Assembly (NCBI RefSeq): GCF_003667525.1
Contig: NZ_RCUW01000015.1
Span: forward strand, 1-45,283
DNA from: Mycetocola_B reblochoni
Lineage (GTDB): Bacteria > Actinomycetota > Actinomycetes > Actinomycetales > Microbacteriaceae
DNA: 45,283 nucleotides
Reading direction: 5' to 3'
The notes below the pieces were generated by a model. It had not been told where the DNA came from. It did not search any database and saw only the letters and a program-made list of their open reading frames with translations. This document shows positions 1 through 8,561 of this stretch, piece by piece. The position numbers and the translations under genes were made by a program. The stretch's first letter is position 1; each line of letters begins with the position of its first letter.

Positions 1-129
1 TTTCGCACTGATCAAGCAATGGCGCGGCATCGCGACCCGCTACGACAAACTCGCCATCACCTACAGAGCCGGAGCCGTCCTCCACGCCTGCCTCACCTGG
101 GCGACCCTATTAGGAGACACGCCCTAGCC
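1..129 (+). mobile_element. 3' end of an IS5-family insertion sequence (left copy)
   Basis: Bases 2-127 encode the last 41 residues of a transposase, ending RYDKLAITYRAGAVLHACL...LLGDTP and a TAG stop. The RYDKLAITYRA block is typical of the C-terminus of IS5-family (IS427-like) transposases. The whole 129 bases recur in inverted orientation at 45155-45283. The terminal inverted repeat probably ends within GTGTCTCCTAATAG/GGGC, next to a CTAG or TAG target. The rest of the element lies outside the window. Confidence 0.88.
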
Positions 130-150
130 GACGACGCCGCTGACGTCGGG

Positions 151-175
151 AGCACCGAGACTGATAGTCGGTGCT
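151..175. promoter_or_regulatory. Inverted repeat upstream of the VanJ-like gene
   Basis: AGCACCGA (151-158) and TCGGTGCT (168-175) form a perfect 8-bp inverted repeat with a 9-base spacer, 17 bases before the ATG of the next gene. There is no T-run, so an operator or 5'-leader hairpin is more likely than a terminator. Alternatively it belongs to sequence separated from its gene by the IS insertion. Function not shown. Confidence 0.35.
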
Positions 176-192
176 GAGACCAAGCTGGCAGG

Positions 193-1188
193 ATGAATAC
201 AATGAGGAGCCAGCGCGTGCGGATATCACGGCGGAGAACACGACGGCAGGTGATCGTCTGGACATCTGTCGCGGTGGTCATCGCGGTCTGCGCCGCGGTG
301 CTGCCCTATCTTGAGATTCGCGGTGTTGCCGCGATTCCCGTGGCTCAGGCGCTCGTGCCCCTCGGAGCTCTCCTTCTCCTCCTGCTCGCGATCGCCTCGT
401 TGATCTTTCGGGTGTGGGCCGCAGCGTTGGTGTTGATCATCGGCGCCGCGATCAGCGGCGTCCCGACCCTCACCCCGATTCACGTTGGAGAGGCCTGCGG
501 GAGCGACGCACGAGTGACGGTGCTGTCGTTCAACGCGAAGCTTGCCGGTGCTGATCCTGCTGCACTAGCGGCACTCATCCGTACGACTGAGCCTGATGCC
601 GTCATGTTGCTTGAGGCGGACGAGACGCTCGTTGACGCCGTGCTCACCGAAGAGGAACTCGCTGACGTCCTGCCCTATCGCACTCGCGAAGTCACCCCCG
701 GACCGGCGAATGGAAGCGTGCTTCTTTCTGCAAACCCCCTGTCGGGGGAAGAGGACATCCCTGGGAGTGAGTTCGATCAGGTCAGCGCCGTTGCCACCCT
801 GCCAGGGGCCGGCGCTGTGCGGCTCGCCGCCGTCCACCCGCCACCGCCCGTGTGGCAACCCAACGGCTGGCGTTCCGGTATCGACGACATCACCACGTGG
901 GTACAGCAGACCCGGGACGACCGCCTCATCATCGCGGGCGACTTCAACGCCTCGCTCGCGCACCCGGCGCTTCGACGGTTGGCGTCAGATTTGCGCAGCG
1001 CCGCCGAAGCCGCAGGTGCCATCCCTTGGCCCACCTGGCCCGAACAGAAGCCCATTCCCGCTTTCACGGCGATCGATCATATCTTCGCGAGAGGCGCCAC
1101 CCCGACCCACTGGGACAGCTTCTATGTCGAAGGCAGCGATCACCGTGCCGTCATCGCCACCTGGAATCTCTGCGCAATAGCTAAGTAA
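193..1188 (+). CDS. Membrane-anchored endonuclease/exonuclease/phosphatase-family protein (VanJ-like)
   Basis: 331 residues. A basic N-terminus (RRRTRR) is followed by three hydrophobic segments (about 19-38, 47-72 and 73-92) and an EEP-fold domain presumed extracytoplasmic. Visible EEP motifs are LSFNAK (about 113-118), LLEAD with the catalytic-type Glu, AGDFNAS, IDHIF and the C-terminal SDHR. This arrangement matches VanJ of Streptomyces, a membrane protein giving teicoplanin resistance and thought to act on lipid-phosphate groups, but the substrate here is unknown. The gene starts 64 bases after the IS end, so an earlier promoter or partner may have been lost. An ATG nine bases downstream (202) is an alternative start. 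Confidence 0.75.
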   Translation: MNTMRSQRVRISRRRTRRQVIVWTSVAVVIAVCAAVLPYLEIRGVAAIPVAQALVPLGALLLLLLAIASLIFRVWAAALVLIIGAAISGVPTLTPIHVGEACGSDARVTVLSFNAKLAGADPAALAALIRTTEPDAVMLLEADETLVDAVLTEEELADVLPYRTREVTPGPANGSVLLSANPLSGEEDIPGSEFDQVSAVATLPGAGAVRLAAVHPPPPVWQPNGWRSGIDDITTWVQQTRDDRLIIAGDFNASLAHPALRRLASDLRSAAEAAGAIPWPTWPEQKPIPAFTAIDHIFARGATPTHWDSFYVEGSDHRAVIATWNLCAIAK

Positions 1189-1691
1189 CGTCACCTGATT
1201 GAGTTCCGGAGACGATCCGCGGTAGGGCGCTGGCGGTTCCGAGCGGCACTGGGGCCGGGTGAGAATCCGCGAGATACGCCCGCTTGGAAACAAACCCGCC
1301 GGAAATGTCTGCCAGAACTAGGTTCCGACAATCGTTTGCGGCAAGGTATTCCGGGTGATCCTTGGAACGACGCCGTAAACGATCGTTTCCGGTGGCAACT
1401 CTGTCCTGCTCGGCTCAGGCACGGTCGGGTCAGTGGAGAAATTGGCGATGCCCGGCGGACGGACCGTGGTCGCATCGTCGGGCATCTGCTCTCAGCTCAA
1501 ATGTGATGGACACGCACGTCACTGTGGGCGCCCTACTGGAGAGGTGAGAACCACGCTACGTGCCGGCGAGTGCCCGTGGCTACCCCGGGGTGGAATTCCG
1601 CTTCGCCTCGTCGGCGTATTGGTGAGACGCGGCAGCACACTCTCGATCGCTGTGACGATCTGGAGCCTCAGAGGGATGGGAGGATGGTGGC
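1189..1691. other. 503-base intergenic region without a convincing gene
   Basis: No frame here has recognisable protein similarity. It contains the perfect 12-bp palindrome AAACGATCGTTT (1377-1388) and the G/C palindrome ACCCCGGGGT (1582-1591), about 100 bases before the copper cluster. The latter resembles the core of CsoR copper-sensor operators. The region may be a remnant of a lost gene plus the promoter of the copper cluster. Confidence 0.5.
1582..1591. promoter_or_regulatory. Possible CsoR-type operator core
   Basis: TACCCCGGGGTGG contains a perfect 10-bp palindrome of C and G runs flanked by T/A, the general pattern of CsoR sites. It lies upstream of five genes with copper functions. 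No csoR gene is present in the window, and such short G/C palindromes arise by chance in high-GC DNA. Confidence 0.25.
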
Positions 1692-2297
1692 ATGACCCCG
1701 TCCCGTAGGCCAGCCGTTCTGCGCGGCTTCGCGGCGGCATCTCTGGCGACGTTCGCCGCGCTGGCGGGTCACGTTGCGGGTGGCGGACAGATGCCGGGAC
1801 CGCTGGGCATCCTGGTGCCCTGGATCTTCTCGTTCATGGTCTGCGTGCTCCTGGCGGGACGAAAGCTCTCGGTGATCCGATTGAGCATCTCCGTTACCAT
1901 CAGTCAGCTTCTGTTCCATGTGCTGTTCGTTCTAGGCACGATCGAGCCATCGGGGACCGCGGTCGGTCACGTGCACGGTGCTCCTCTCGTCTTGCCCGGC
2001 GGCTCCGGTGTGACGGAGGCCGTTGTGGCGGACGGCACGATGTGGGTCGGACATTTGCTGGCTGCGATCGTCACGGTTCTCGTCGCGCATCGTGGTGAGC
2101 GGATGCTGCTTGCCCTGCGTGAGCTCGCGATTCAGGTTGTTCGCTGGGTGCGTCGTCGAGTGGATGCTGCGTTGGGATCGCCCGCGCTGCTCTACGTTCG
2201 AGACCTCGGATTCACGGTCGACATCTGCCGTCCTCTTGCGTCAAGAATGCTGGCGACGCTTCGGGGCCGGGCTCCGCCTGCGGCTCACGCGATCTGA
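1692..2297 (+). CDS. Small multipass membrane protein of the copper cluster
   Basis: 201 residues with about four hydrophobic segments (roughly 10-32, 39-58, 63-85 and 112-132), and a short His-containing loop, GHVHGAPLVLP, near residue 93. A basic C-terminal tail follows. I do not recognise a characterised family, but proteins of this type recur in actinobacteria beside YcnI/CopC-like genes, so a role in metal trafficking across the membrane is plausible. A GGGAGGATGGTGGC stretch just before the ATG gives a ribosome-binding site. It is followed by copC after 115 bases. Confidence 0.65.
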   Translation: MTPSRRPAVLRGFAAASLATFAALAGHVAGGGQMPGPLGILVPWIFSFMVCVLLAGRKLSVIRLSISVTISQLLFHVLFVLGTIEPSGTAVGHVHGAPLVLPGGSGVTEAVVADGTMWVGHLLAAIVTVLVAHRGERMLLALRELAIQVVRWVRRRVDAALGSPALLYVRDLGFTVDICRPLASRMLATLRGRAPPAAHAI

Positions 2298-2412
2298 TCC
2301 CCACCGGCTCCCGTCTGTCGCCGGTGTGTTCCCGCTCGGGTGCATCTGCGCGCTCCGGGCATTGTGAACGACCGTTGGCGTCGCCTGTCGGCGCCTGACG
2401 AGAGGCTTCCTC

Positions 2413-3030
2413 ATGTCTGCACTGCGCCGTATCGGTGCGGGGCTGGCGTTGGCCCTGATCGCCGTCCTGGCGACCGCGGCACCGGCGTCCGCCCACGACC
2501 AACTGACCTCCAGCACACCCGCGGAGGACGAGGTTCTGGCGGCCGCTCCCGCGGAGGTCGTCATGACGTTCTCCGGCGATCTGATCGTCCTCGACGCATC
2601 GATGACAGGCGCGGTCGTCATGGTCGTCGATGCATCCGGTCACGACTGGGCGTCGGGAGAGATCGACGTCCAGGGCAACAGGATGACCGCGCAGCTCGAG
2701 CCGGGCATGCCTGTCGCGGGTTATCAGGTGCGGTGGCAGGTCGTCTCCGAGGACGGGCATCCGATCTCAGGCGTAATCCCGTTCACGATCGGCGACGCTG
2801 CTCCGATGGTCACGGCCGGGAACAGTGACGGTGCCGCGGACAGTGACGAAGTCACCACAGCGGGAGATCAGATCGCAGACGACTCGAGCAGCCCCGTTCG
2901 GGTGCTGCTCATCGGGGCGGGCGGCGCAGCGATCGCTGCGGCCGGCTTCGCCCTTTATCGATTCCTTCGTCGTCCCAAGGCGACAGCCGTACCGCCGGAG
3001 TCCGGCGATGACGCGGCAGAAACTCTGTGA
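2413..3030 (+). CDS. copC: CopC-domain periplasmic/surface copper-binding protein
   Basis: 205 residues. A Sec signal peptide ends ASA before His28, so the mature protein starts HDQLTSSTPA. An N-terminal His is the usual copper(II) ligand of CopC. The beta-barrel domain (about 28-125) keeps typical motifs: STPAEDEVLAAAP, EVVMTFSGDL, and VSEDGHPISGVIPFTI with a second conserved His. A low-complexity Asp/Ser linker follows, then a C-terminal transmembrane helix (about 160-182) ending in RFLRR, so it is membrane-tethered like other actinobacterial CopC/YobA proteins. The PCu(A)C gene starts 14 bases downstream, so the two are probably co-transcribed and act in extracytoplasmic copper transfer. 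Confidence 0.9.
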   Translation: MSALRRIGAGLALALIAVLATAAPASAHDQLTSSTPAEDEVLAAAPAEVVMTFSGDLIVLDASMTGAVVMVVDASGHDWASGEIDVQGNRMTAQLEPGMPVAGYQVRWQVVSEDGHPISGVIPFTIGDAAPMVTAGNSDGAADSDEVTTAGDQIADDSSSPVRVLLIGAGGAAIAAAGFALYRFLRRPKATAVPPESGDDAAETL

Positions 3031-3043
3031 AAGGCACTACACG

Positions 3044-3574
3044 ATGAACACTTCCAAGACCCTCCCTCGCGCCGCGGCACTGCTCGCTGTCTCGCTTCTC
3101 GCACTGACCGGCTGCGCGTCTACGGCCGCTCCGGCGTCCGACGACTCGAAGCCCGCCGGCGATGTCGTGACGATCGAGGACGCGTGGGTGAAGTCCGCTC
3201 CGGACGGCATGTCCGCAGCGTTCGGGATGCTCGAGAACACCGGTGATGCGGATGTGACGGTCGTCTCCGTCGAATCCAATGTCTCCCCGATGATGGAGTT
3301 GCACGAGACGGTGGAGAACGAAGCCGGTGAGATGGTGATGCGTGAGATCGAGGGGGGATTCGTCATCCCCGCCGGGGGTGAGCTGGCGCTCGAGCCGGGT
3401 GCGAACCACATCATGCTGATGGGCCTCGAAAACCCGCTCGTCGCCGGGGATGAAGCGACCTTCACTCTGACGTTCTCCGACGACTCAACCTATGAATTCA
3501 CCGCTCCGGTGAAGGACTACTCGGGTGCGAACGAGAACTACGAGGAGAGCGATGACGAAGGCATGGATCACTGA
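3044..3574 (+). CDS. PCu(A)C-family copper chaperone lipoprotein
   Basis: 176 residues. The signal peptide ends in a lipobox, LLALTGC, with Cys24 as the lipidated residue. The PCu(A)C domain shows the Met/His copper(I) motif: ELHETVENEAGEMVM, with the conserved His followed by Met residues, and the distal HIMLMGL (H-x-M). Proteins of this family deliver Cu(I) to extracytoplasmic targets such as the cytochrome oxidase CuA site. The reading frame extends further upstream, but the lipobox signal peptide defines the ATG at 3044. The stop codon overlaps the ATG of the next gene by one base (TGATG), indicating translational coupling. The acidic tail (NYEESDDEGMDH) may bind metal. Confidence 0.92.
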   Translation: MNTSKTLPRAAALLAVSLLALTGCASTAAPASDDSKPAGDVVTIEDAWVKSAPDGMSAAFGMLENTGDADVTVVSVESNVSPMMELHETVENEAGEMVMREIEGGFVIPAGGELALEPGANHIMLMGLENPLVAGDEATFTLTFSDDSTYEFTAPVKDYSGANENYEESDDEGMDH

Positions 3575-4803
3575 TGCCCGCGCCCGCTGAGGGCGCGCCC
3601 ACCGGTCCCGGTCGGTCGACCCGGCGACAGTTACTCCTCGGAGGGGCTGTTGCCGGGATCGGCGCGGCCGCAGCGATCGGCGCGGACTATGCGCTCAACC
3701 GCTCCAACACTGAGGAGAACACCGCACCCTCGACGCCTATGAACGGCGATGAGAAGGTCCCCTTCTTCGGAGCGCACCAAGCCGGCATCGACACCGCCGC
3801 ACAAGCACACGGGGTCTTCGTCGGGCTGGATCTGAACGACGGTGTCGACGCGTCAGCCTTGGTTCGTCTCATGCGGATTCTCACCGACGATGCGGCACGG
3901 CTCACCCAGGGAACACCGGCGCTGGCCGACTCCGAACCGGAACTCGCACTGTCTCCCGCTCGCCTGACCGTGACCTTCGGGTTCGGCCCCGGGCTCGTCG
4001 CCCGAGCCGACAGCGCGGGGCCGGGGTGGCTCGCCCCGCTCCCCGCGTTCGGGATCGACCGGCTGCAGCCGGAGTTCTCCGACGGTGACCTGCTGCTGCA
4101 GGTCAACGGAGACGACCCTCTCACGGTGGCGCACGCGGCCCGCATGCTCCTGAAAGATGCACGCGGATTCGCGACGATCCGCTGGACCCAGCAGGGATTC
4201 CGGCGCGCCTATGGCACTGAGCGCCCCGGGACGACGATGCGGAACCTCTTCGGGCAAGTCGACGGGACGACCAACCCGGAACCGGGGACGAAGGACTTCG
4301 ACCAGGTCGTCTGGGCGGAGGACGGATGGCTCGCCGGCGGCACTGGGGCCGTGATCCGACGCATCCGGATGGACCTGGACAAGTGGGACCGCCTCGACCG
4401 GAGCGGACGCGACGCGTCCGTCGGACGAAGCATCGCCAACGGGGCGCCGCTGACGGGAACCAAGGAATTCGACGAGCCGGACTTAGAGGCGAAGACCGCC
4501 ATCGGGTTCCCGGTGATCCCGCAGTTCGCCCACATCCGTCGCGCGCGCGGTGATGACAGTGAACGCATCTTCCGCCGCGCCTACAACTATGACGAACGCC
4601 CCTTGGGCGCAGAGGTCTCCGAATCGGGGCTCATCTTCGTCTCCTACCAAGCCGACATCGAACGCCAGTTCATCCCGATGCAGCGAAGGCTCGACGAGCT
4701 CGACCTGCTCAACGAATGGACCGTGCCCATCGGCTCGGCCGTCTTCGCGATCCCGCCCGGATGCGCCGAAGACGGCTTCATCGGCGACTCCCTCCTCTCC
4801 TGA
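3574..4803 (+). CDS. Tat-exported Dyp-type heme peroxidase (EfeB-like)
   Basis: 409 residues. A twin-arginine signal (STRRQLLLGG, about 15-24) is followed by a hydrophobic stretch, so the folded heme protein is exported. The Dyp hallmark GxxDG is GQVDG at 227-231. The probable proximal heme ligand is His320 in FAHIRRARG, and a downstream Arg lies in ERIFRRAYNY. The C-terminal FVSYQADIERQFIPMQRRL is typical of the family. EfeB-type Dyp peroxidases often sit in iron or copper uptake operons. Here the gene is coupled to the PCu(A)C gene and followed by a PepSY protein, a set seen in actinobacterial copper loci. The exact substrate is unknown. Confidence 0.9.
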   Translation: MPAPAEGAPTGPGRSTRRQLLLGGAVAGIGAAAAIGADYALNRSNTEENTAPSTPMNGDEKVPFFGAHQAGIDTAAQAHGVFVGLDLNDGVDASALVRLMRILTDDAARLTQGTPALADSEPELALSPARLTVTFGFGPGLVARADSAGPGWLAPLPAFGIDRLQPEFSDGDLLLQVNGDDPLTVAHAARMLLKDARGFATIRWTQQGFRRAYGTERPGTTMRNLFGQVDGTTNPEPGTKDFDQVVWAEDGWLAGGTGAVIRRIRMDLDKWDRLDRSGRDASVGRSIANGAPLTGTKEFDEPDLEAKTAIGFPVIPQFAHIRRARGDDSERIFRRAYNYDERPLGAEVSESGLIFVSYQADIERQFIPMQRRLDELDLLNEWTVPIGSAVFAIPPGCAEDGFIGDSLLS

Positions 4804-4813
4804 AAGCACCAAC

Positions 4814-6241
4814 ATGACTCTCACGGCATCCGAAACGACCCCGCACGACCCCCCCTCGCCACCATCCTCGCGACGACGAGGATGGTTCGCCCCTCTGCTG
4901 CTCCGACTGCACTTCTATGCCGGCATCCTCGTCGGGCCGTTCATCCTCATCGCCGCCATCAGCGGCGCGCTCTACGCCCTCACCCCGCAGCTCGAGCAGG
5001 CCGTCTACGCCGAGCAGCTCCACGCACCCAAGACGGAAACGACGCTCACCCTGGCAGCGCAGATCGAAGCTGCCGACGCCTACCGAGGGGATTCCTCCGG
5101 GCTGTTCGCTGTGCGCCCCGCGCCTGAGCCGGGCGACACGACCCGGATCATGTACGCCGAAGACGGCCTCGGACCGAGCGAATCCCGGGCCGTTTTCGTT
5201 GACCCCGGCACCGGCGAGATCCGCGGCGACCTCGTCGTGTACGGCACCAGCGGCTCCACGCCGCTGCGCACCTGGATCAGTAACCTGCACCGCAACCTCC
5301 ACCTCGGAGACGCCGGACGCCTCTACAGCGAACTCGCCGCCTCCTGGCTCGGGATCGTCGCCATCGCCGGGCTCGCGCTCTGGATCATCCGCATCCGCAA
5401 AGCGCGAGCGAAGAAGGACTTCGTTCGCCCGAACCGCACCCACAAGGGCTACCGCGGCCTCTTCGGATGGCACACCAGCATCGGCATCTGGGTGATCCTC
5501 GGCGCCCTCTTCCTCTCTGCCACCGGCATCACCTGGTCACAGCACGCCGGCACCAACGTCAGCAACATGCGCGCCGCCCTCAACTGGGGCACTCCCTCCA
5601 TCAACACCACCCTCGGAGGCGAAACACCAGCAGCCGACGATCACGCGCACCACCACGGTGCGGAGTCCGCACCGACCGGTGCCGCCAACCCCGCCACCTT
5701 CGATGCCATCCTCGCCATCGCACAACGAGAGAACGTAAATACCGGACAGGTCGAGATCAAACCCCCAGCCGAACCGGGCACTGCCTGGACGATCCGAGAG
5801 ATCAAGAGCAGCTTCCCCACAGAAGGCGACTCCCTCGCAATCGACGGCACCACCATGCAAGTCATCGACCGGATCGACTTCGCAGAACTCTCCCTACCCG
5901 CGAAACTCGCCAGCTGGGGCATCAACATCCACATGGGAGTCATGTTCGGACTCGCCAACCAGATCGTCCTGTTCCTCATCGCCCTAGGGCTCGCCGCGAT
6001 GGTTGTCCTCGGCTACCTAATGTGGTGGAAACGCCGCCCGACACGGGACACCAGCAGGATCGTGGGCACCGCCCCTCGCCGGGCGCTTGCGCGTGCACCG
6101 TGGTGGGGCATCGCGGCGACTGCCGCTGCAGCCGCGCTCATCGGCTGGTGGCTGCCTCTGGTCGGCTGGACGCTCCTCGGCTTCGTGATCATCGACGCCC
6201 TCGTCGGCCTGGCCGCGTCACCGCGCTTGCGAGCGAAGTAG
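4814..6241 (+). CDS. PepSY-associated transmembrane protein
   Basis: 475 residues. The first helix (about 33-58) follows RLHFYAGILVGPFILIAAISG, a standard PepSY_TM start. Further helices lie near 182-198, 230-250, 378-402 and two at the C-terminus. The conserved histidines include LHRNLHLG and the helix-flanking WHTSIG, which could bind heme in reductase-like members. A His-rich stretch DDHAHHHGAE lies in the large extracytoplasmic loop and may bind metal. The ATG at 4814, ten bases after the peroxidase stop, is chosen because the frame upstream overlaps that gene. Such proteins are linked to reduction of iron or copper at the membrane; the role here is inferred from the neighbours. Confidence 0.82.
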   Translation: MTLTASETTPHDPPSPPSSRRRGWFAPLLLRLHFYAGILVGPFILIAAISGALYALTPQLEQAVYAEQLHAPKTETTLTLAAQIEAADAYRGDSSGLFAVRPAPEPGDTTRIMYAEDGLGPSESRAVFVDPGTGEIRGDLVVYGTSGSTPLRTWISNLHRNLHLGDAGRLYSELAASWLGIVAIAGLALWIIRIRKARAKKDFVRPNRTHKGYRGLFGWHTSIGIWVILGALFLSATGITWSQHAGTNVSNMRAALNWGTPSINTTLGGETPAADDHAHHHGAESAPTGAANPATFDAILAIAQRENVNTGQVEIKPPAEPGTAWTIREIKSSFPTEGDSLAIDGTTMQVIDRIDFAELSLPAKLASWGINIHMGVMFGLANQIVLFLIALGLAAMVVLGYLMWWKRRPTRDTSRIVGTAPRRALARAPWWGIAATAAAAALIGWWLPLVGWTLLGFVIIDALVGLAASPRLRAK

Positions 6242-6250
6242 CCGGACCCG

Positions 6251-6289
6251 CGTCTCTGCTCGCACGGCATCGACGTGCGAGCAGAGACG
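6251..6289. terminator. Hairpin terminator between converging genes
   Basis: CGTCTCTGCTCGCAC (6251-6265) and GTGCGAGCAGAGACG (6275-6289) form a perfect 15-bp stem with a 9-base loop. It lies between the end of the PepSY gene and the end of the minus-strand XRE gene. There is no strong T-run, as is common in actinobacteria. It probably ends transcription from both sides. Confidence 0.8.
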
Positions 6290-6322
6290 GTGTTCGCTGC
6301 CCGCTCGTCAACGACGCTGCAC

Positions 6323-6883
6323 CTACTGGTGCACGTGGGCCCGCTGCCCGTCCCGGTCGAAGATCATGATGAGCTCGGCCTGCCCACCCATCGCGCTGAT
6401 GGCGTGCGGGGTCATGGTCGAGAACTCCGCCGCCTCGCCACGGGCGACCTCGATGCGGCGCTCTCCCAGGAACAGCAGCACTCGACCTTCGAGTACGAGG
6501 AACCAATCGAAGCCCGGGTGCACCCGCTGCGCGGGCGGAGCGCGCTCAGGTTCAGGTTCGAGTCGCATCTTCACGGCCAGAGTCCTGCCGTCGCTGCGGC
6601 TCAGCGGCCAGGTCGTGCGGGTGCCGGAGCGGTGCTGCGCCGGTCGGATCACGACATCGCCGTCGTCATCGGCGGCGAAGAGCGCATCGAGGCTCACCCG
6701 CAGGGCGTTCGCGAGCGGTACGAGCACATCGATGCTGAGAGCGCGCTTGCCCGTCTCGATGCGGCTGATCGTCGAGGCGCTGAGCTGGGTGAGTTCTGCT
6801 ATCTCGTCGAGCGAGTAGCCGAGGGTGGTGCGGATGCTGCGGAGCCGGCTGCGGGCTGCGCGCTCGACGTCGTCGCTGTGCAC
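6323..6883 (-). CDS. XRE-family regulator with C-terminal cupin domain
   Basis: 186 residues. An N-terminal helix-turn-helix of the Cro/C1 type (about 14-68) contains LGYSLDEIAELTQLSASTISRIETGKRALS. A cupin barrel (about 108-180) includes HPGFDWFLVLEGRVLLFLGE and an FSTMTPHAISAMGG segment. HTH-cupin regulators sense small metabolites and usually repress a neighbouring operon. The gene is divergent from the oxidoreductase/methyltransferase gene, a pairing that suggests it controls that gene and itself through the 77-base intergenic region, which carries an inverted repeat. Confidence 0.88.
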   Translation of the reverse strand: MHSDDVERAARSRLRSIRTTLGYSLDEIAELTQLSASTISRIETGKRALSIDVLVPLANALRVSLDALFAADDDGDVVIRPAQHRSGTRTTWPLSRSDGRTLAVKMRLEPEPERAPPAQRVHPGFDWFLVLEGRVLLFLGERRIEVARGEAAEFSTMTPHAISAMGGQAELIMIFDRDGQRAHVHQ

Positions 6884-6902
6884 ATCTCCAGCGTGGCACT
6901 AT

Positions 6903-6919
6903 CTTGCGAATCCTGCAAG
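6903..6919. promoter_or_regulatory. Candidate operator of the XRE/cupin regulator
   Basis: CTTGC-GAATCCT-GCAAG is an inverted repeat with a 7-base spacer in the short divergent region. Its position, between the regulator start (6883) and the next ATG (6961), suits autoregulation and control of the divergent gene. The site is not proven. Confidence 0.45.
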
Positions 6920-6960
6920 GCTTCTGGCGCTATCCGCATGCCCAGTCTACGCTCGGACCC

Positions 6961-8561
6961 ATGAGCCACCATCACGCCACCCCTCCCTCTCTGACTCGCC
7001 ACTGCGATGTCGCCGTCATCGGCGGCTCGGCCGCGGGGCTCGCCGGCGCCTTGCTGCTCGTCCGCCAGCGGCGCTCGGTGATCGTGGTCGACGACGGCAG
7101 TCCGCGCAACGCCCCCGCCGCGCACATGCACGGCTACCTCGGTCGCGAGGGCGCGGCGCCCGCCGAGCTGCAGGCGGTCGGCCGCGACGAGGTACGCGCA
7201 TACGGGGGCGAGGTGTTGGACGGCCGGGTCCTCTCCGTACAGCGAGAGAAGACCGGGTTCCGCGTCGAGCTGTCCGGCGGCCATGCGCTGATCGCCCGGC
7301 GGGTGCTCGTGGCCACGGGCCTTGTCGACGAGCTGCCGCCATCGACGGCCTGCGCGAGCGCTGGGGTCGTGAGGTCTTCCACTGCCCGTTCTGCCATGGC
7401 TGGGAGGTGCGCGACCAGCGGGTCGTGCAGATAGTCACCTCCGCGATGGGCCTGCACCCGACGCCCCTGATGCGTCACCTGTGCGAAGAGCTCACGGTTG
7501 TACTGCACAACGCTCCCGGAGTGGATGCTGAGGCGGTTCGCGCTCTGCGCGAGTCCGGCGTGACCGTGATCGACGGCTCCGTCGGGCGGGTCATCGATCA
7601 CGACGGCGCGCTGCTCGTCGAGCTCGCCGATGGCACCGCTCTGCCCGCCGACGCCATCCTCACCGGCTCGCGGGTGCATCCGCGCCTCGAAGCGCTCGAG
7701 CCGCTGGGCCTCGAGGTGGCAGCGCATCCGGCCGGTATCGGCGAGGTGCTCGTCGTCGACCCCACCGGTCGGACCAGCGTCGATGGCGTCTTCGCCGCGG
7801 GCAACGTGAGCGATGGCGGCGCGCAGGTGCTCCAGGCTGCGGCGAACGGCAGCCTGATCGGCGCCCAGATCGCCTTCAGCCTCGCCGGCGAGGACCTCCA
7901 GGCGGGGGCCCGCCCCTCCGGCGTGCAGGTCGAGTGGGATGCACGCTACGGCGACGGCGAGCCGATCTGGAGCGGCGCTCCGAACGGCTCCCTGGTGGTC
8001 GAGGCGGAGGGCATGCCGCCCGGTCGCGTACTCGACGTCGGCGCGGGCGAGGGCGGCGACGCGATCTGGTTCGCGGAGCGCGGCTGGACCGTGACCGCCG
8101 TCGACGTCTCTGCTCGTGCGCTCGCACGTCTGGGCGCCGAGGCTGAGCGGCGCGGCGTCGAGGTGCGGTCTCTCGTGCGGGATGCGAACGACCTCGTACC
8201 CTATGGCACCGATCGCTACGACCTGGTGTCGCTGCAGTACGGCTCGTTCCCGCGCACGCCCGAGCAGCGCGGGCTTCGCAGCCTGCTGGAGGCCGTCGCC
8301 GTGGGGGGAACGCTGCTGGTGGTCGGGCACGAACCCACCTGGACCCGCGAGACGGTCGATGTTGCCGCACAGACCCGCATGTACGACCCCGAAGCCTTCG
8401 TGGGAATCGACGAGATCGCGGCGACGCTGGTCGCAGACCCGGTGTGGCGGATCGAGCTGCATGAGACGCGCGATCGTCCTGCAGGGGCCTCCAGCGGTCA
8501 TCACGTGCAAGACGTCGTCTTCCGCGCCGTACGCGTGAGCGACACGGACGCCGCGAGCTAG
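6961..8561 (+). pseudogene. Thioredoxin-reductase-like oxidoreductase fused to a SAM methyltransferase, frameshifted
   Basis: The first frame (6961 to about 7340) encodes an FAD-binding start, CDVAVIGGSAAGLAGALLL, up to VLVATGLVDELPP. The protein then continues in another frame from IDGLRERWGREVFHCPFCHGWEVRDQ, with the CxxC-type redox pair CPFC, through the pyridine-nucleotide part and the DGVFAAGNVSDG flavin motif. From about residue 330 comes a class I methyltransferase domain with VLDVGAGEGGDAIWFAERGW. Adding one base near 7336-7341 restores a single 533-residue protein. Actinobacteria have intact bifunctional proteins of this design, so this is a broken or mis-sequenced copy. The last bases overlap the end of aztA on the other strand. 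Confidence 0.85.
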
